A stretch of DNA of 14,063 nt from DATKMG01 sp035541995 (GCA_035541995.1 DATKMG010000754.1:1-14063), one strand, 5' to 3'; shown: positions 1 through 7,534, counted from the first letter of the stretch. Numbers and translations are program-made. The notes: a model not told the origin generated them from the letters alone.

Positions 1-1964
1 TTGAGCTAGACGGATGCAGCCTAACAGCAGGTCTGGTATTTTCAGATCAGGAGACGGCGCTGGTCGCCTGCAACCAAACTCATAACATCGTGCAATTCGA
101 CGTCCGCACCGGAGCCGTTCAAAACAGCTTGCGGGTTGGTGAATTTCCTTTCGTTTTGGCAACGCTTCCGGGCAAACGAGTTGCAGTTTCCAATTGGGGG
201 CAGTCCACTGTAACAATTGCGGCTCTTGGTGAGCTGAAGAAGCTGCTCGAGATCAAGGTCGGGAGCCATCCCAACCAGATGCTCGTGCTTCCGGAGGTGA
301 ACTGCCTCTTAGTGAGCTGTTCGGATTCCGATTCCTTATCGTTGATCGATTTGGGACTCTTAAGAGAAATCAGGCGCATCGACCTGCATCCGCCTGGACA
401 GAGGCTTTCTGGAGTGCAGCCCAATGCCCTTGCTCAGAACCGGGGTTTGCTTTTTGTCGCGCTTGGGGCCGTCGATGCCATCGCAATCCTCCAGGTGGAA
501 AAGGATAAGGATCTGGACATTTCGTTCCGGGGGGTTCTCCCCGTGGGAGCATTTCCTACCGCCCTGAGTTATTCGGAGCGGACGAAGACGCTGTTTATCG
601 CAAATGGTAGAAACCTCGTGACAGGTCCGAATGCCCTGCCCGGCGCTGGGACTCGACCTTTTCGGTACATTGGAGACATTCTTGGTGGAAGCATCGAAGC
701 GATCACGGATTCAGAGTTGGAAAAATCTCATTCCCGGCTTTTGAGCCTCACCAACCAGATCTATGGGACGAAGGATACAAATCCCTGCCTTCACGAATAT
801 CGTCCGCCAATCAAGTACGTGTTTTACATCATTAAAGAAAACCGTTCATATGATCAGGTAATGGGTGACATGCCCGAGGGAAACGGTAGTCCTGAGTTGG
901 TTCTCTTTGGGGAAAAAGTTACGCCCAATCATCATGCACTGGCGCGTGAGTATATCCTTTTCGATGCTTTCTACGTTAACGGCGATGTCAGCGCGGATGG
1001 ACATCTGTGGTCAACAGCAGCCGTCAGCACCGAATACGTAAACAAAGTCTGGCCGCTCGAATATTCGAAGCGCGCACCGGGAGTGCTTGATGCACCCTAT
1101 GATGGGGATGCCGACCACGACCGCCCAATCGGGGTTCCGCAATCGGGATTTTTGTGGGACCGGCTGCTCAAGGCCGGCATCACCTTTCGGAATTACGGAG
1201 AATGGAATGTGGGTGAGCAAGAGCATCCTGAAATGGTACACGTGTACCTGGCAGGCTTGAAGGGGAACTCCGACTTGAATTTTCGCAGCGACATCGGTGA
1301 TGTTACGGACCAGCAGCGAGTAGACGAATGGCAACGCGAGTTCAAGGAGTTTGAGAAAAATGGCCAACTGCCCAAATTCTCACTGATCTATTTGCCAAAC
1401 GACCATACGGTGGGTACAAAAGCGGGGTACTGTACCCCCACGGCGATGGTTGCCGACAACGACCTGGCACTTGGCCGAGTCGTAGAGAGGATTTCCAGGA
1501 GCCGGTATTGGCCGCAAAGCGCCATCTTTGTACTCGAGGACGACGCGCAGGATGGACCAGATCATGTGGATGCGCACCGTTCACCACTTTTGGTGATTTC
1601 ACCTTTTACAAAGCGTCATGCCATTTCGCACACTGCTTACTCAACTGTGTCGGTTGTCAAGACAATGGCCCAACTCCTGGGTATTGGCAGCTTGACCTAC
1701 TTCGATGACCGGGCTTGGAGCCTGCTCTGTGAGTTTCAGAAGAAGCCTATTGTTGAAGTTTATCAGTGCCGCCGTCCGGCGGTCTCGTTGGAGGAGAAGA
1801 ATTCTCTGGACGCGCCGGGCGCCAAAGAATCTGCCGAGTGGGATTTTCGTGGACCGGATCGGGCACCCTGGTTAGAACTGAACCGTGTGATCTGGAAATC
1901 GGTAAAGGGACAGGCATCAGAACCGCCATGCCCCGTGTTTCGAGTAACGCGATTTCCCAAGTAG
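1..1964 (+). CDS. Beta-propeller/phosphoesterase two-domain protein, 5' end outside window
   Basis: The reading frame is open to the left edge (first complete codon at base 3), so the GTG at 90 is probably not the start and the N-terminus lies outside the window; 653 codons are visible. The first ~200 residues show repeated short strands of the YVTN/YncE beta-propeller type (pattern like DVRTGAV, VAVSNWG, LLVSCSDSDSLSLID). From about base 810 there is an alkaline-phosphatase-superfamily phosphoesterase domain (PF04185-like, the family of bacterial phospholipase C and acid phosphatases): ENRSYDQ at 837-857, GDVSADGHLWS near 982-1014, LPNDHT near 1395, and an Asp/His-rich DDAQDGPDHVDAH stretch at 1539-1577 that would bind metal. 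No signal peptide can be judged. The substrate is unknown; release of phosphate or inositol from phosphorylated compounds is possible but unproven. The next gene has its own promoter, so this gene need not belong to the sugar operon. Confidence 0.85.
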   Translation, partial: ELDGCSLTAGLVFSDQETALVACNQTHNIVQFDVRTGAVQNSLRVGEFPFVLATLPGKRVAVSNWGQSTVTIAALGELKKLLEIKVGSHPNQMLVLPEVNCLLVSCSDSDSLSLIDLGLLREIRRIDLHPPGQRLSGVQPNALAQNRGLLFVALGAVDAIAILQVEKDKDLDISFRGVLPVGAFPTALSYSERTKTLFIANGRNLVTGPNALPGAGTRPFRYIGDILGGSIEAITDSELEKSHSRLLSLTNQIYGTKDTNPCLHEYRPPIKYVFYIIKENRSYDQVMGDMPEGNGSPELVLFGEKVTPNHHALAREYILFDAFYVNGDVSADGHLWSTAAVSTEYVNKVWPLEYSKRAPGVLDAPYDGDADHDRPIGVPQSGFLWDRLLKAGITFRNYGEWNVGEQEHPEMVHVYLAGLKGNSDLNFRSDIGDVTDQQRVDEWQREFKEFEKNGQLPKFSLIYLPNDHTVGTKAGYCTPTAMVADNDLALGRVVERISRSRYWPQSAIFVLEDDAQDGPDHVDAHRSPLLVISPFTKRHAISHTAYSTVSVVKTMAQLLGIGSLTYFDDRAWSLLCEFQKKPIVEVYQCRRPAVSLEEKNSLDAPGAKESAEWDFRGPDRAPWLELNRVIWKSVKGQASEPPCPVFRVTRFPK

Positions 1965-2028
1965 ATTTTTCACGTTGGAATTTTCCATCCTTACACCACT
2001 TTTGATTGGGTCTGCCGGTCCCTGGTTT

Positions 2029-2058
2029 TTGACAGGCGATTTGGAGAGGGAATAGAAT
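2029..2058 (+). promoter_or_regulatory. Sigma70-type promoter of the iolB-transaldolase-iolD operon
   Basis: A perfect -35 box TTGACA (2029-2034) is followed after 18 bases by TAGAAT (2053-2058), five of six matches to the -10 consensus. Transcription would start near 2065, giving a leader of about 75 bases before the iolB start. It is the best promoter match in the 177-base gap between the phosphoesterase gene and iolB. I see no clear operator palindrome overlapping it. Confidence 0.55.
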
Positions 2059-2131
2059 ACGGGTAACATAATTTCTCACTACGCTTGAGGGAAGATATAG
2101 ATTCACCGCCTTGGTGCGGGTGTAACTGTTC

Positions 2132-2137
2132 AGGAGG
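2132..2137 (+). promoter_or_regulatory. Ribosome binding site that fixes the iolB start
   Basis: AGGAGG four bases before ATG 2142. It favours this codon over the in-frame TTG at 2085. Confidence 0.75.
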
Positions 2138-2141
2138 AGAC

Positions 2142-3005
2142 ATGAATTCTGGCCATGCCTTGTTGATTCCGGCAAGGTCCTTATCAGGCGGAGTCGGCCC
2201 AGTAATGGAAGTCGAAACCGAAAAGGCAGGTTTTGAATATTTGAAGTTTCAGGTTCTCCGGCTCGCTGCCAGACAAGGTCACTCTGGTGAAACGGGGAAA
2301 CACGAATTAGGGATGGTGATGCTGGGCGGCCGCTGCAGCATAGAGTCATCGCAGGGGAGTTGGAAGCAGATTGGGAGTCGGCCCGACGTCTTCAGCGGTT
2401 TACCTCACACGCTGTATCTCCCTGTGGGAACTCGCTTCACCCTGACAGCCGACTCCGATTGTGACGTGGCTTTGTGTTATTGCCGAGCCGAAGAGTTCCA
2501 TCCTGCACGCCTGATCACCCCTGCAGAGGTTGAAGTAGAAATTCGCGGAGGAGCTAACGCTACGCGTCAAATTAATCACATCCTCAAACCGGAATTCTCG
2601 GCCCATCGGCTTCTCCTGGTGGAGGTGTATACTCCCGGCGGGAACTGGTCGAGCTATCCGCCCCACAAACACGATGTACACAATCCGCCGGTGGAAGTTG
2701 ACCTGGAGGAGATCTATTACTATCGCGTCGACCGTCCGGAGGGATATGCGATCCAGAAAGTCTATACCTCTGACCGGCGTCTGGATGCGACACTCACAGT
2801 ACGCAATGGGGAATTAGTTCTGATTCCTGAGGGCTACCATCCAGTAGTGGCGGCCCATGGTTATAACGTTTATTACCTGAATGCTCTGGCAGGTACAGCC
2901 CGTTCCATGGCGGCGACCGACGATCCTGATTATGCCTGGGTCCGCCAGACTTGGACAAATAAGGATCCCCGCCTACCCTTGGTTCCTCCGCACAATACAG
3001 GATGA
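2142..3005 (+). CDS. iolB: 5-deoxy-glucuronate isomerase (IolB)
   Basis: This cytoplasmic cupin isomerase converts 5-deoxy-D-glucuronate to 2-deoxy-5-keto-D-gluconate in inositol breakdown. The ATG at 2142 is chosen because AGGAGG (2132-2137) lies four bases upstream; the frame extends to a TTG at 2085, but those 19 codons precede the ribosome site. The protein has 287 residues, close to the ~270 typical of the family. The C-terminal half carries the family signature: TPGGNWSSYPPHKHD (residues 164-178, H175 and H177), EEIYYYR (189-195, E190) and LIPEGYHPV (227-235, H233). These His/Glu residues are the expected cupin metal ligands. It is the first gene of an operon with a transaldolase (145-base gap) and iolD. 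The IolB/IolD pairing makes the assignment strong. Confidence 0.93.
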   Translation: MNSGHALLIPARSLSGGVGPVMEVETEKAGFEYLKFQVLRLAARQGHSGETGKHELGMVMLGGRCSIESSQGSWKQIGSRPDVFSGLPHTLYLPVGTRFTLTADSDCDVALCYCRAEEFHPARLITPAEVEVEIRGGANATRQINHILKPEFSAHRLLLVEVYTPGGNWSSYPPHKHDVHNPPVEVDLEEIYYYRVDRPEGYAIQKVYTSDRRLDATLTVRNGELVLIPEGYHPVVAAHGYNVYYLNALAGTARSMAATDDPDYAWVRQTWTNKDPRLPLVPPHNTG

Positions 3006-3150
3006 ATTTGGGAGAATTAAGGGGAGACTTGGCCCGATGAATGAAGATTCTGGAGCCCGTGAGGTGAGCTGATGGTTTCACTTCTGCCGTTTTTGTTGAG
3101 AATCAAAACTCCAATGAGGACAGGGAATACCTTATGGAAAGGCTATAGCT

Positions 3151-4239
3151 ATGATCACAACAACACAACTCAGCCCTTTACACCAAACAGCAGCAAGCAC
3201 AGTTACCGACTACTGGAATGATTCCTGCTCAGTAGAAGAATTGACTTATGCAATCGCCAATGGAGCTGTTGGAGCTACCAGCAATCCCACAATTGTCCTG
3301 GCTGTGCTAAAAAAGGAATTGCCTGCGTGGCGCGAACGCATTGACCAGATCATCACCGATAACACGAGCTGGAGTGAAGTGGAAATCTCCTGGAAGGTCA
3401 TCGAGGAATTGGCAGTCAAGGCGGCGGGGCTACTGCTTCCGGTCTTCGAGCGGGAGAAAGGCCGCAAGGGAAGGCTTTCTATGCAGACCAACCCCACGTT
3501 TTACCGAAACGCAAGTGCGATTGTCGAGCAGGCGATGCACTTCCATGGACTCGCCCCTAATATACAAGTCAAGATCCCGGTCACCCAGGCGGGCATCACG
3601 GCCATTGAAGAAGCGACCTACCGAGGCATCAATATTAACGCCACCGTGTGCTTCACCGTTCCACAAGCCATCGCCGTGGCAGAGGCAATGGAACGGGGGC
3701 TCGATCGCCGGACAGCCGAGGGTCACGACACCAGCGATATGACACCGGTTTGCACGATTATGATCGGGCGGCTGGACGACTGGATCAAGGTTGTGGCTAA
3801 GAAGGAAAGCATCGCGATCACTCCCGGCCACTTGGACTGGGCCGGTATTGCAGCCATCAAGAAGGCTTACGGCATCTTTCGTCAACGAGGCTACCGTGCC
3901 CGTTTGCTGGCGGCTGCCTATCGCCATCATCTGCACTGGTCGGAATTGATTGGAGGGGATATCGTGTTGACCATCCCGTACGAATGGCAGCTTCAATTCA
4001 ATCATTCCGATGTTGAGGTAAGAGAGCGCATGCAGGATCCGGTGGATCCGCAAATCGTTGCGGAACTCTATCGCAAATTTGTCGAGTTTCGAAAAGCCTA
4101 CGACGAACGCGGCATGACCGTGAAGGAGTTCGAGAGCTATGGTGCAACAGTGCGCACGTTGCGCACCTTTATTGGTTCTTACTATGAGCTGCTGGCGTTC
4201 ATCCGGGAGTTCATGCTGCCCGACCCAGACAAGAAATAG
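3151..4239 (+). CDS. Transaldolase-family protein between iolB and iolD
   Basis: A 362-residue class I (Schiff-base) transaldolase-family protein; classical transaldolases move a dihydroxyacetone unit between sugar phosphates. Family features seen: GATSNPTIV (residues 41-49, the N-terminal Asn-Pro signature), QVKIPVTQAG (139-148) with the expected Schiff-base lysine K141, and GININATVCFTVPQAI (159-174), matching the 'INCNLTLLFS' strand. ATG 3151 has AAGG (3139-3142) upstream with 8-base spacing. It lies 12 bases before iolD and 145 after iolB, so it is very probably co-transcribed with both. Its length suits a full-size transaldolase better than the ~220-residue FSA/TalC type. A housekeeping pentose-phosphate role is possible, but the position suggests a step in inositol breakdown: aldol cleavage of 2-deoxy-5-keto-gluconate or its 6-phosphate. 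The family call is firm; the specific substrate is inference. Confidence 0.87.
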   Translation: MITTTQLSPLHQTAASTVTDYWNDSCSVEELTYAIANGAVGATSNPTIVLAVLKKELPAWRERIDQIITDNTSWSEVEISWKVIEELAVKAAGLLLPVFEREKGRKGRLSMQTNPTFYRNASAIVEQAMHFHGLAPNIQVKIPVTQAGITAIEEATYRGININATVCFTVPQAIAVAEAMERGLDRRTAEGHDTSDMTPVCTIMIGRLDDWIKVVAKKESIAITPGHLDWAGIAAIKKAYGIFRQRGYRARLLAAAYRHHLHWSELIGGDIVLTIPYEWQLQFNHSDVEVRERMQDPVDPQIVAELYRKFVEFRKAYDERGMTVKEFESYGATVRTLRTFIGSYYELLAFIREFMLPDPDKK

Positions 4240-4251
4240 GGGAGGAATTCC

Positions 4252-6117
4252 ATGAAAGGCACCCGACGGCTGACAACCGCACAAGCCATCATTACCTTTT
4301 TGAAGAATCAGTATGTCGAGCGCGATGGAAAACAGAATGCCTTTTTTGCGGGAGTACTGGGGATCTTCGGGCACGGGAATGTGGCAGGGATCGGGCAGGC
4401 CTTACAGGCGAATCCCGATATGCCTTACATTTTAGTGCGCAACGAGCAATCCGGTGTGCATATCGCCTCCGGATACGCCAAAATGAGTAACCGCCTTCGT
4501 ACCTTTGCCTGCACTTCCTCGATAGGGCCAGGGGCAACCAATATGATTACCGGGGCCGCGCTGGCGACCATCAACCGGCTGCCGGTATTGTTGCTGCCCG
4601 GCGATATCTTCGCCCGTCGGAATGTGGCCCCGGTCCTGCAGCAACTGGAATTGCCATCCACGCAAGATACGGGAGTGAACGATTGCTTCAAACCCGTTTC
4701 ACGCTATTGGGACCGCATCTACCGGCCCGAGCAGATTATCGCTTCTCTGCCGGAGGTGATGCGGGTGCTGACATCCCCGGCTGATACGGGGGCGGTGACC
4801 CTGGCCCTGCCGCAAGATGTGCAAGCCGAAGCCTTCGACTTCCCGGAGGAATTGTTTAAGAAGCGGGTGTGGCTGATCCGTCGACCGCGGCCTGATTCAG
4901 CCTCCTTCAAGCGGGCAGTGGAGGCTATTCGTGCCAGTCGCCAGCCACTTATCATCGCGGGTGGCGGAGTTTTGTACAGCGAAGCTTGCCAGGCCCTGGC
5001 AAATTTGGCGGCGCAGACTGGTATTCCGGTGGGCGAGACCCAGGCCGGAAAGGGTTCGCTGGCGTTTGACCACCCGCAATGTGTGGGAGCAGTGGGCGTG
5101 ACCGGTACCCTGGCGACCAACCGCCTGGCGCACGACGCTGATCTCGTGATCGGAATTGGCACACGGTATTCCGATTTTACAACGGCCTCAATGACAGCCT
5201 TCCAGAACCCGCAAGTTCGTTTTGTCAACATCAATGTGGCCGAGTTCGACGCCTATAAAGTTTCTGCCATCCCCCTGGTGGCCGATGCGCGCCTGACGCT
5301 GGAGGAACTGGGCGTGGCACTTGAGAGTTACCATGTCAGTCCTGATCATGCCACTCAGATCGCCGGCCTGAAGCAAAATTGGGAAGTAGAGGTGGACCGG
5401 TTATTCCATTTGAATCATCAGCCACGTCCTGCGCAAAGCGAAGTGATCGGGGCCATTTGGGAAGCGTCAGGCCCGCGAGACGTACTGCTGTCGGCGGCGG
5501 GCAGCCACCCGGGCGATCTGCACAAGTTGTGGCGCACCCGCACGCCCAATGGTTACCACCTGGAATACGGTTACTCCTGCATGGGTTACGAGATCCCGGG
5601 GGCCATTGGGGCCAAGCTGGCCGATCCCAGCCGCGAGGTGTACGTCTTCTTGGGAGATGGAACGTATTTGATGATGCCGGCCGAGATTGTCACTTCGGTA
5701 CAAGAAGGGGTCAAACTGATCATCGTTTTGGTGGACAATCATGGGTTCGCCAGTATCGGCGGTTTAAGCCAATCGCTGGGGAGTGGCGGCTTCGGGACAC
5801 ATTACCGCTTCCGCAGCAGGGAATCCGGCCAGTTGGATGGAGACTACTTGCCGGTCGATTTCGTCGCCAACGCCCGCAGCCTGGGGGCTCACGCCCTGTC
5901 CGCAACTAACCTGTGCGAGTTTAAGCAGGCGCTGCAGAAAGCCAAGACACTGGACCGTACTACCGTCATAGTGGTGGAAACCGAGCGAGAAGTGCGTGTG
6001 CCGGGCTACGACTCGTGGTGGGATGTGGCCGTGGCGGAAGTTTCTGAAAGCAAAAGTGTGCGCGAGGCACGAGCTCGATACGAAGAAGCCTGCCGGAATG
6101 AACGGTATCATCTGTGA
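4252..6117 (+). CDS. iolD: 3D-(3,5/4)-trihydroxycyclohexane-1,2-dione hydrolase (IolD)
   Basis: A cytoplasmic ThDP enzyme that hydrolyses the cyclohexanedione ring to 5-deoxy-D-glucuronate, opening the inositol ring. ATG 4252 follows a GGAGGAA site a few bases upstream. The 621 residues match the family (~635). The N-terminal ThDP pyrimidine domain has IFGHGNVAGIGQAL (38-51) and NEQSGVHIASGYAK (64-77), with E65 as the expected cofactor-activating glutamate, then CTSSIGPGATNMIT (87-100). The central domain has VLLLPGDIF (112-120). The C-terminal PP domain has GDG at 468-470 and DNHGF at 495-499, the Mg-ThDP motif, followed by GSGGFGTHYR, which resembles IolD of other bacteria. It is the last gene of the iolB operon and converges with the ABC ATPase gene 73 bases on. 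The overall match to IolD rather than acetolactate synthase is clear from the N-terminus. Confidence 0.93.
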   Translation: MKGTRRLTTAQAIITFLKNQYVERDGKQNAFFAGVLGIFGHGNVAGIGQALQANPDMPYILVRNEQSGVHIASGYAKMSNRLRTFACTSSIGPGATNMITGAALATINRLPVLLLPGDIFARRNVAPVLQQLELPSTQDTGVNDCFKPVSRYWDRIYRPEQIIASLPEVMRVLTSPADTGAVTLALPQDVQAEAFDFPEELFKKRVWLIRRPRPDSASFKRAVEAIRASRQPLIIAGGGVLYSEACQALANLAAQTGIPVGETQAGKGSLAFDHPQCVGAVGVTGTLATNRLAHDADLVIGIGTRYSDFTTASMTAFQNPQVRFVNINVAEFDAYKVSAIPLVADARLTLEELGVALESYHVSPDHATQIAGLKQNWEVEVDRLFHLNHQPRPAQSEVIGAIWEASGPRDVLLSAAGSHPGDLHKLWRTRTPNGYHLEYGYSCMGYEIPGAIGAKLADPSREVYVFLGDGTYLMMPAEIVTSVQEGVKLIIVLVDNHGFASIGGLSQSLGSGGFGTHYRFRSRESGQLDGDYLPVDFVANARSLGAHALSATNLCEFKQALQKAKTLDRTTVIVVETEREVRVPGYDSWWDVAVAEVSESKSVREARARYEEACRNERYHL

Positions 6118-6155
6118 CTGAGTTTTCAGTCCACCTCGAGGCGGCTCGGAGTTGC

Positions 6156-6170
6156 TGCTCTTCGAGAGCA
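6156..6170. terminator. Possible weak hairpin terminator between convergent genes
   Basis: TGCTCT-TCG-AGAGCA forms a 6-bp perfect stem with a 3-base loop in the 73-base gap between the convergent iolD and ABC ATPase genes. A second small hairpin, ACTGA-GTTT-TCAGT, overlaps the iolD stop (6117-6130). Neither has a T-run, so intrinsic termination is uncertain. Confidence 0.25.
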
Positions 6171-6190
6171 AGGGAGCTTCATAGACGCAA

Positions 6191-7264
6191 TCAAGTAAGA
6201 CGATTACCTGACACTAAGTCAAAAAAATGCAATTTAGCCTCGTCAAACGAAACCCACACTTTGGCATCGGGATCGAAACATACCGCAGGTTCTGTTCTGG
6301 CAACTACTTTTTGCTGGCCCAGACTTAGAAAAACGAACGTCTCATTGCCCAGCGCTTCGGTCACAAAGACCCTGGCCGGGAGACTCCCTTCAAACTCAGT
6401 CCCAGACAGCCTTACGTGTTCCGGGCGCACACCTAAGGTCAGCTTTTCGCGACTGCCAAGCTGAGAGATAAGCTGACTTCCGAGACGTAGAGAGTAATCC
6501 TGGGTGACAAAGCGTCGCTCTGAGAGGTCGACCCTTCCGTCCAGGAAATTCATGCTTGGGCTTCCCAGGAAGCCGGCAACGAATTTATTAGCCGGCCTTT
6601 CGTAAATGTTGAGGGGACTATCAAATTGCTGCAGTCTTCCGGAGTCCATAACGGCTACGCGATGAGCGAGAGTCATCGCCTCGGCCTGATCATGTGTGAC
6701 ATAGAGTGCAGTGGTTCCTAGCTCATATTGCAGCCGCTTTAGTTCACCACGCGTGTAAAGCCGAAGCTTGGCATCCAGATTGGAGAGGGGTTCATCCATG
6801 AGGAATACGCGCGGCTGGCGAACGATGGCGCGCGCCAGGGCAACCCGCTGTCTTTGTCCCCCCGACAGTTCCTTGGGCCTGCGGTCTAAAAATCTCCCGA
6901 TTTCCAGGAGTTCTGCGACTTTTTGGACACGGCCGGGAATTTGCTTCCGGGGAATCCCGCGTACACGCAAGGGGTACGCAATATTGTCCGCGATGGTCAT
7001 ATGGGGGTAAAGCGCATAGCTCTGGAAAACCATCGCCACATCACGATCCCGTGGAGGAACGTCATTGACACAGCTCTCCCCGATGTAGACCCGGCCTTTA
7101 GTAATTTCTTCCAGCCCAGCCAGCATTCTCAGTGTGGTGGTCTTGCCACAACCGGAAGGACCCAGCAAGACCACGAATTCCCCAGCCTGGATCTGGAGGT
7201 TGAGCCCGTCAACTCCTAAGACGTGGCCATAACGCTTAGTGACTTCTTCATACGTGACTTTCAT
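6191..7264 (-). CDS. Sugar ABC transporter ATP-binding protein (MalK/UgpC type)
   Basis: The 357-residue ATPase of a CUT1-type carbohydrate importer, acting on the inner face of the membrane. Motifs from ATG 7264: Walker A GPSGCGKT (residues 35-42), Q-loop Q81, signature LSGGQ (133-137), Walker B VFLMDEP (153-159), D-loop SNLDAKL (161-167), switch H191. A C-terminal TOBE-like regulatory domain includes LTLGVRPEHVRLSG. A TTG at 7297 extends the frame by 11 codons, but ATG 7264 starts exactly where family members begin (MKVTYEEVTKRYG). No Shine-Dalgarno sequence is visible before it. It is transcribed away from the regulator and encoded 5 kb from the binding protein and permease at 12278-14063, its likely partners; sharing one ATPase among several importers is common in this family. 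Function is firm, substrate unknown. Confidence 0.92.
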   Translation of the reverse strand: MKVTYEEVTKRYGHVLGVDGLNLQIQAGEFVVLLGPSGCGKTTTLRMLAGLEEITKGRVYIGESCVNDVPPRDRDVAMVFQSYALYPHMTIADNIAYPLRVRGIPRKQIPGRVQKVAELLEIGRFLDRRPKELSGGQRQRVALARAIVRQPRVFLMDEPLSNLDAKLRLYTRGELKRLQYELGTTALYVTHDQAEAMTLAHRVAVMDSGRLQQFDSPLNIYERPANKFVAGFLGSPSMNFLDGRVDLSERRFVTQDYSLRLGSQLISQLGSREKLTLGVRPEHVRLSGTEFEGSLPARVFVTEALGNETFVFLSLGQQKVVARTEPAVCFDPDAKVWVSFDEAKLHFFDLVSGNRLT

Positions 7265-7276
7265 GAGAGCAGGCAG

Positions 7277-7304
7277 ATTAACCCGAAATGATCTCAACGG
7301 TCAA
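7277..7304 (-). promoter_or_regulatory. Possible promoter of the ABC ATPase gene, overlapping the left target duplication
   Basis: On the minus strand TTGACC (7304-7299) is followed after 16 bases by GTTAAT (7282-7277). Transcription would start about 7 bases before ATG 7264, an almost leaderless message, which fits the missing Shine-Dalgarno site. The -35 box lies largely in the left copy of the mobile element's target duplication. This is a weak pattern match. Confidence 0.25.
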
Positions 7305-7308
7305 GGGA
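7300..7308. repeat. Left target-site duplication of the MITE-type element
   Basis: GTCAAGGGA directly abuts the left terminal repeat and matches GTCAAGGAA at 7470-7478 in 8 of 9 bases and in the same orientation, as expected for a duplicated insertion target that has aged by one mutation. Confidence 0.7.
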
Positions 7309-7469
7309 GGGTGCAATTCAAAGTGCGACTGGAGGCGCCGTGCCCTTAGGGCGTTCTGCAAGTTGCGGGACGAGGCCGTCCCGCCTCCAGGGATTTGGAG
7401 ACGCCGTGCCCCCGCGGCGCCGGAACCGTGAATCAATGAGTTAATTCTGTCGCACTTTGAATTGCACCC
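7309..7469. mobile_element. 161-bp non-coding MITE-type element with 21-bp perfect terminal inverted repeats
   Basis: Bases 7309-7329 (starting GGGTGCAATTC, ending AGTGCGAC) are the exact reverse complement of 7449-7469. Nine-base direct repeats abut both ends (7300-7308, 7470-7478). The interior has no plausible gene and is strongly structured: CTGGAGGC (7329-7336) pairs with GCCTCCAG (7383-7390), enclosing GGGAC (7367-7371) with GTCCC (7378-7382), and GGAGGCGCCGTGCCC (7331-7345) recurs as GGAGACGCCGTGCCC (7397-7411). Short length, perfect terminal repeats and target duplication fit a miniature inverted-repeat element moved in trans by a transposase elsewhere. I cannot name the parent insertion-sequence family. 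It lies in the intergenic region of the divergent ABC ATPase and lacI-type genes. Confidence 0.8.
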
Positions 7470-7478
7470 GTCAAGGAA
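7470..7478. repeat. Right target-site duplication of the MITE-type element
   Basis: GTCAAGGAA directly follows the right terminal repeat; it pairs with 7300-7308 (one mismatch). Confidence 0.7.
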
Positions 7479-7498
7479 GTGAGCTTGTTCTTTCCTCC

Positions 7499-7526
7499 TT
7501 GACAAGCAATGTGATTTCTTTATATC
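7499..7526 (+). promoter_or_regulatory. Sigma70-type promoter of the LacI-family regulator gene
   Basis: A perfect TTGACA (7499-7504), a 16-base spacer and TATATC (7521-7526). The predicted transcription start falls at about 7533, within two bases of the chosen ATG at 7535, so the message may be leaderless. The promoter lies 20 bases outside the right target duplication, so the mobile element did not break it. Confidence 0.5.
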
Positions 7527-7534
7527 TTCCCGCT

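Noticed and set aside
1235..1248. Perfect palindrome GGTACACGTGTACC, sharing the core ACACGTGT with the candidate operator
   Set aside because: It lies well inside the phosphoesterase coding region, and about one such 14-mer is expected by chance in the window. Not called as an operator.
1747..2349. 200-codon minus-strand open frame across the end of the phosphoesterase gene and the start of iolB
   Set aside because: It overlaps two well-supported genes and the promoter, and its translation shows no recognisable domain.
3037..3072. 11-codon frame between iolB and the transaldolase gene
   Set aside because: Too short, without a clear ribosome site or any sign of conservation that I can judge.
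3430..4374. 314-codon minus-strand open frame opposite the transaldolase
   Set aside because: It lies antisense to a gene with clear family motifs; its composition is that of a complementary shadow frame.
6114..6464. Plus-strand open frame after iolD, overlapping its stop
   Set aside because: It is antisense to the C-terminus of the ABC ATPase and shows no family features.
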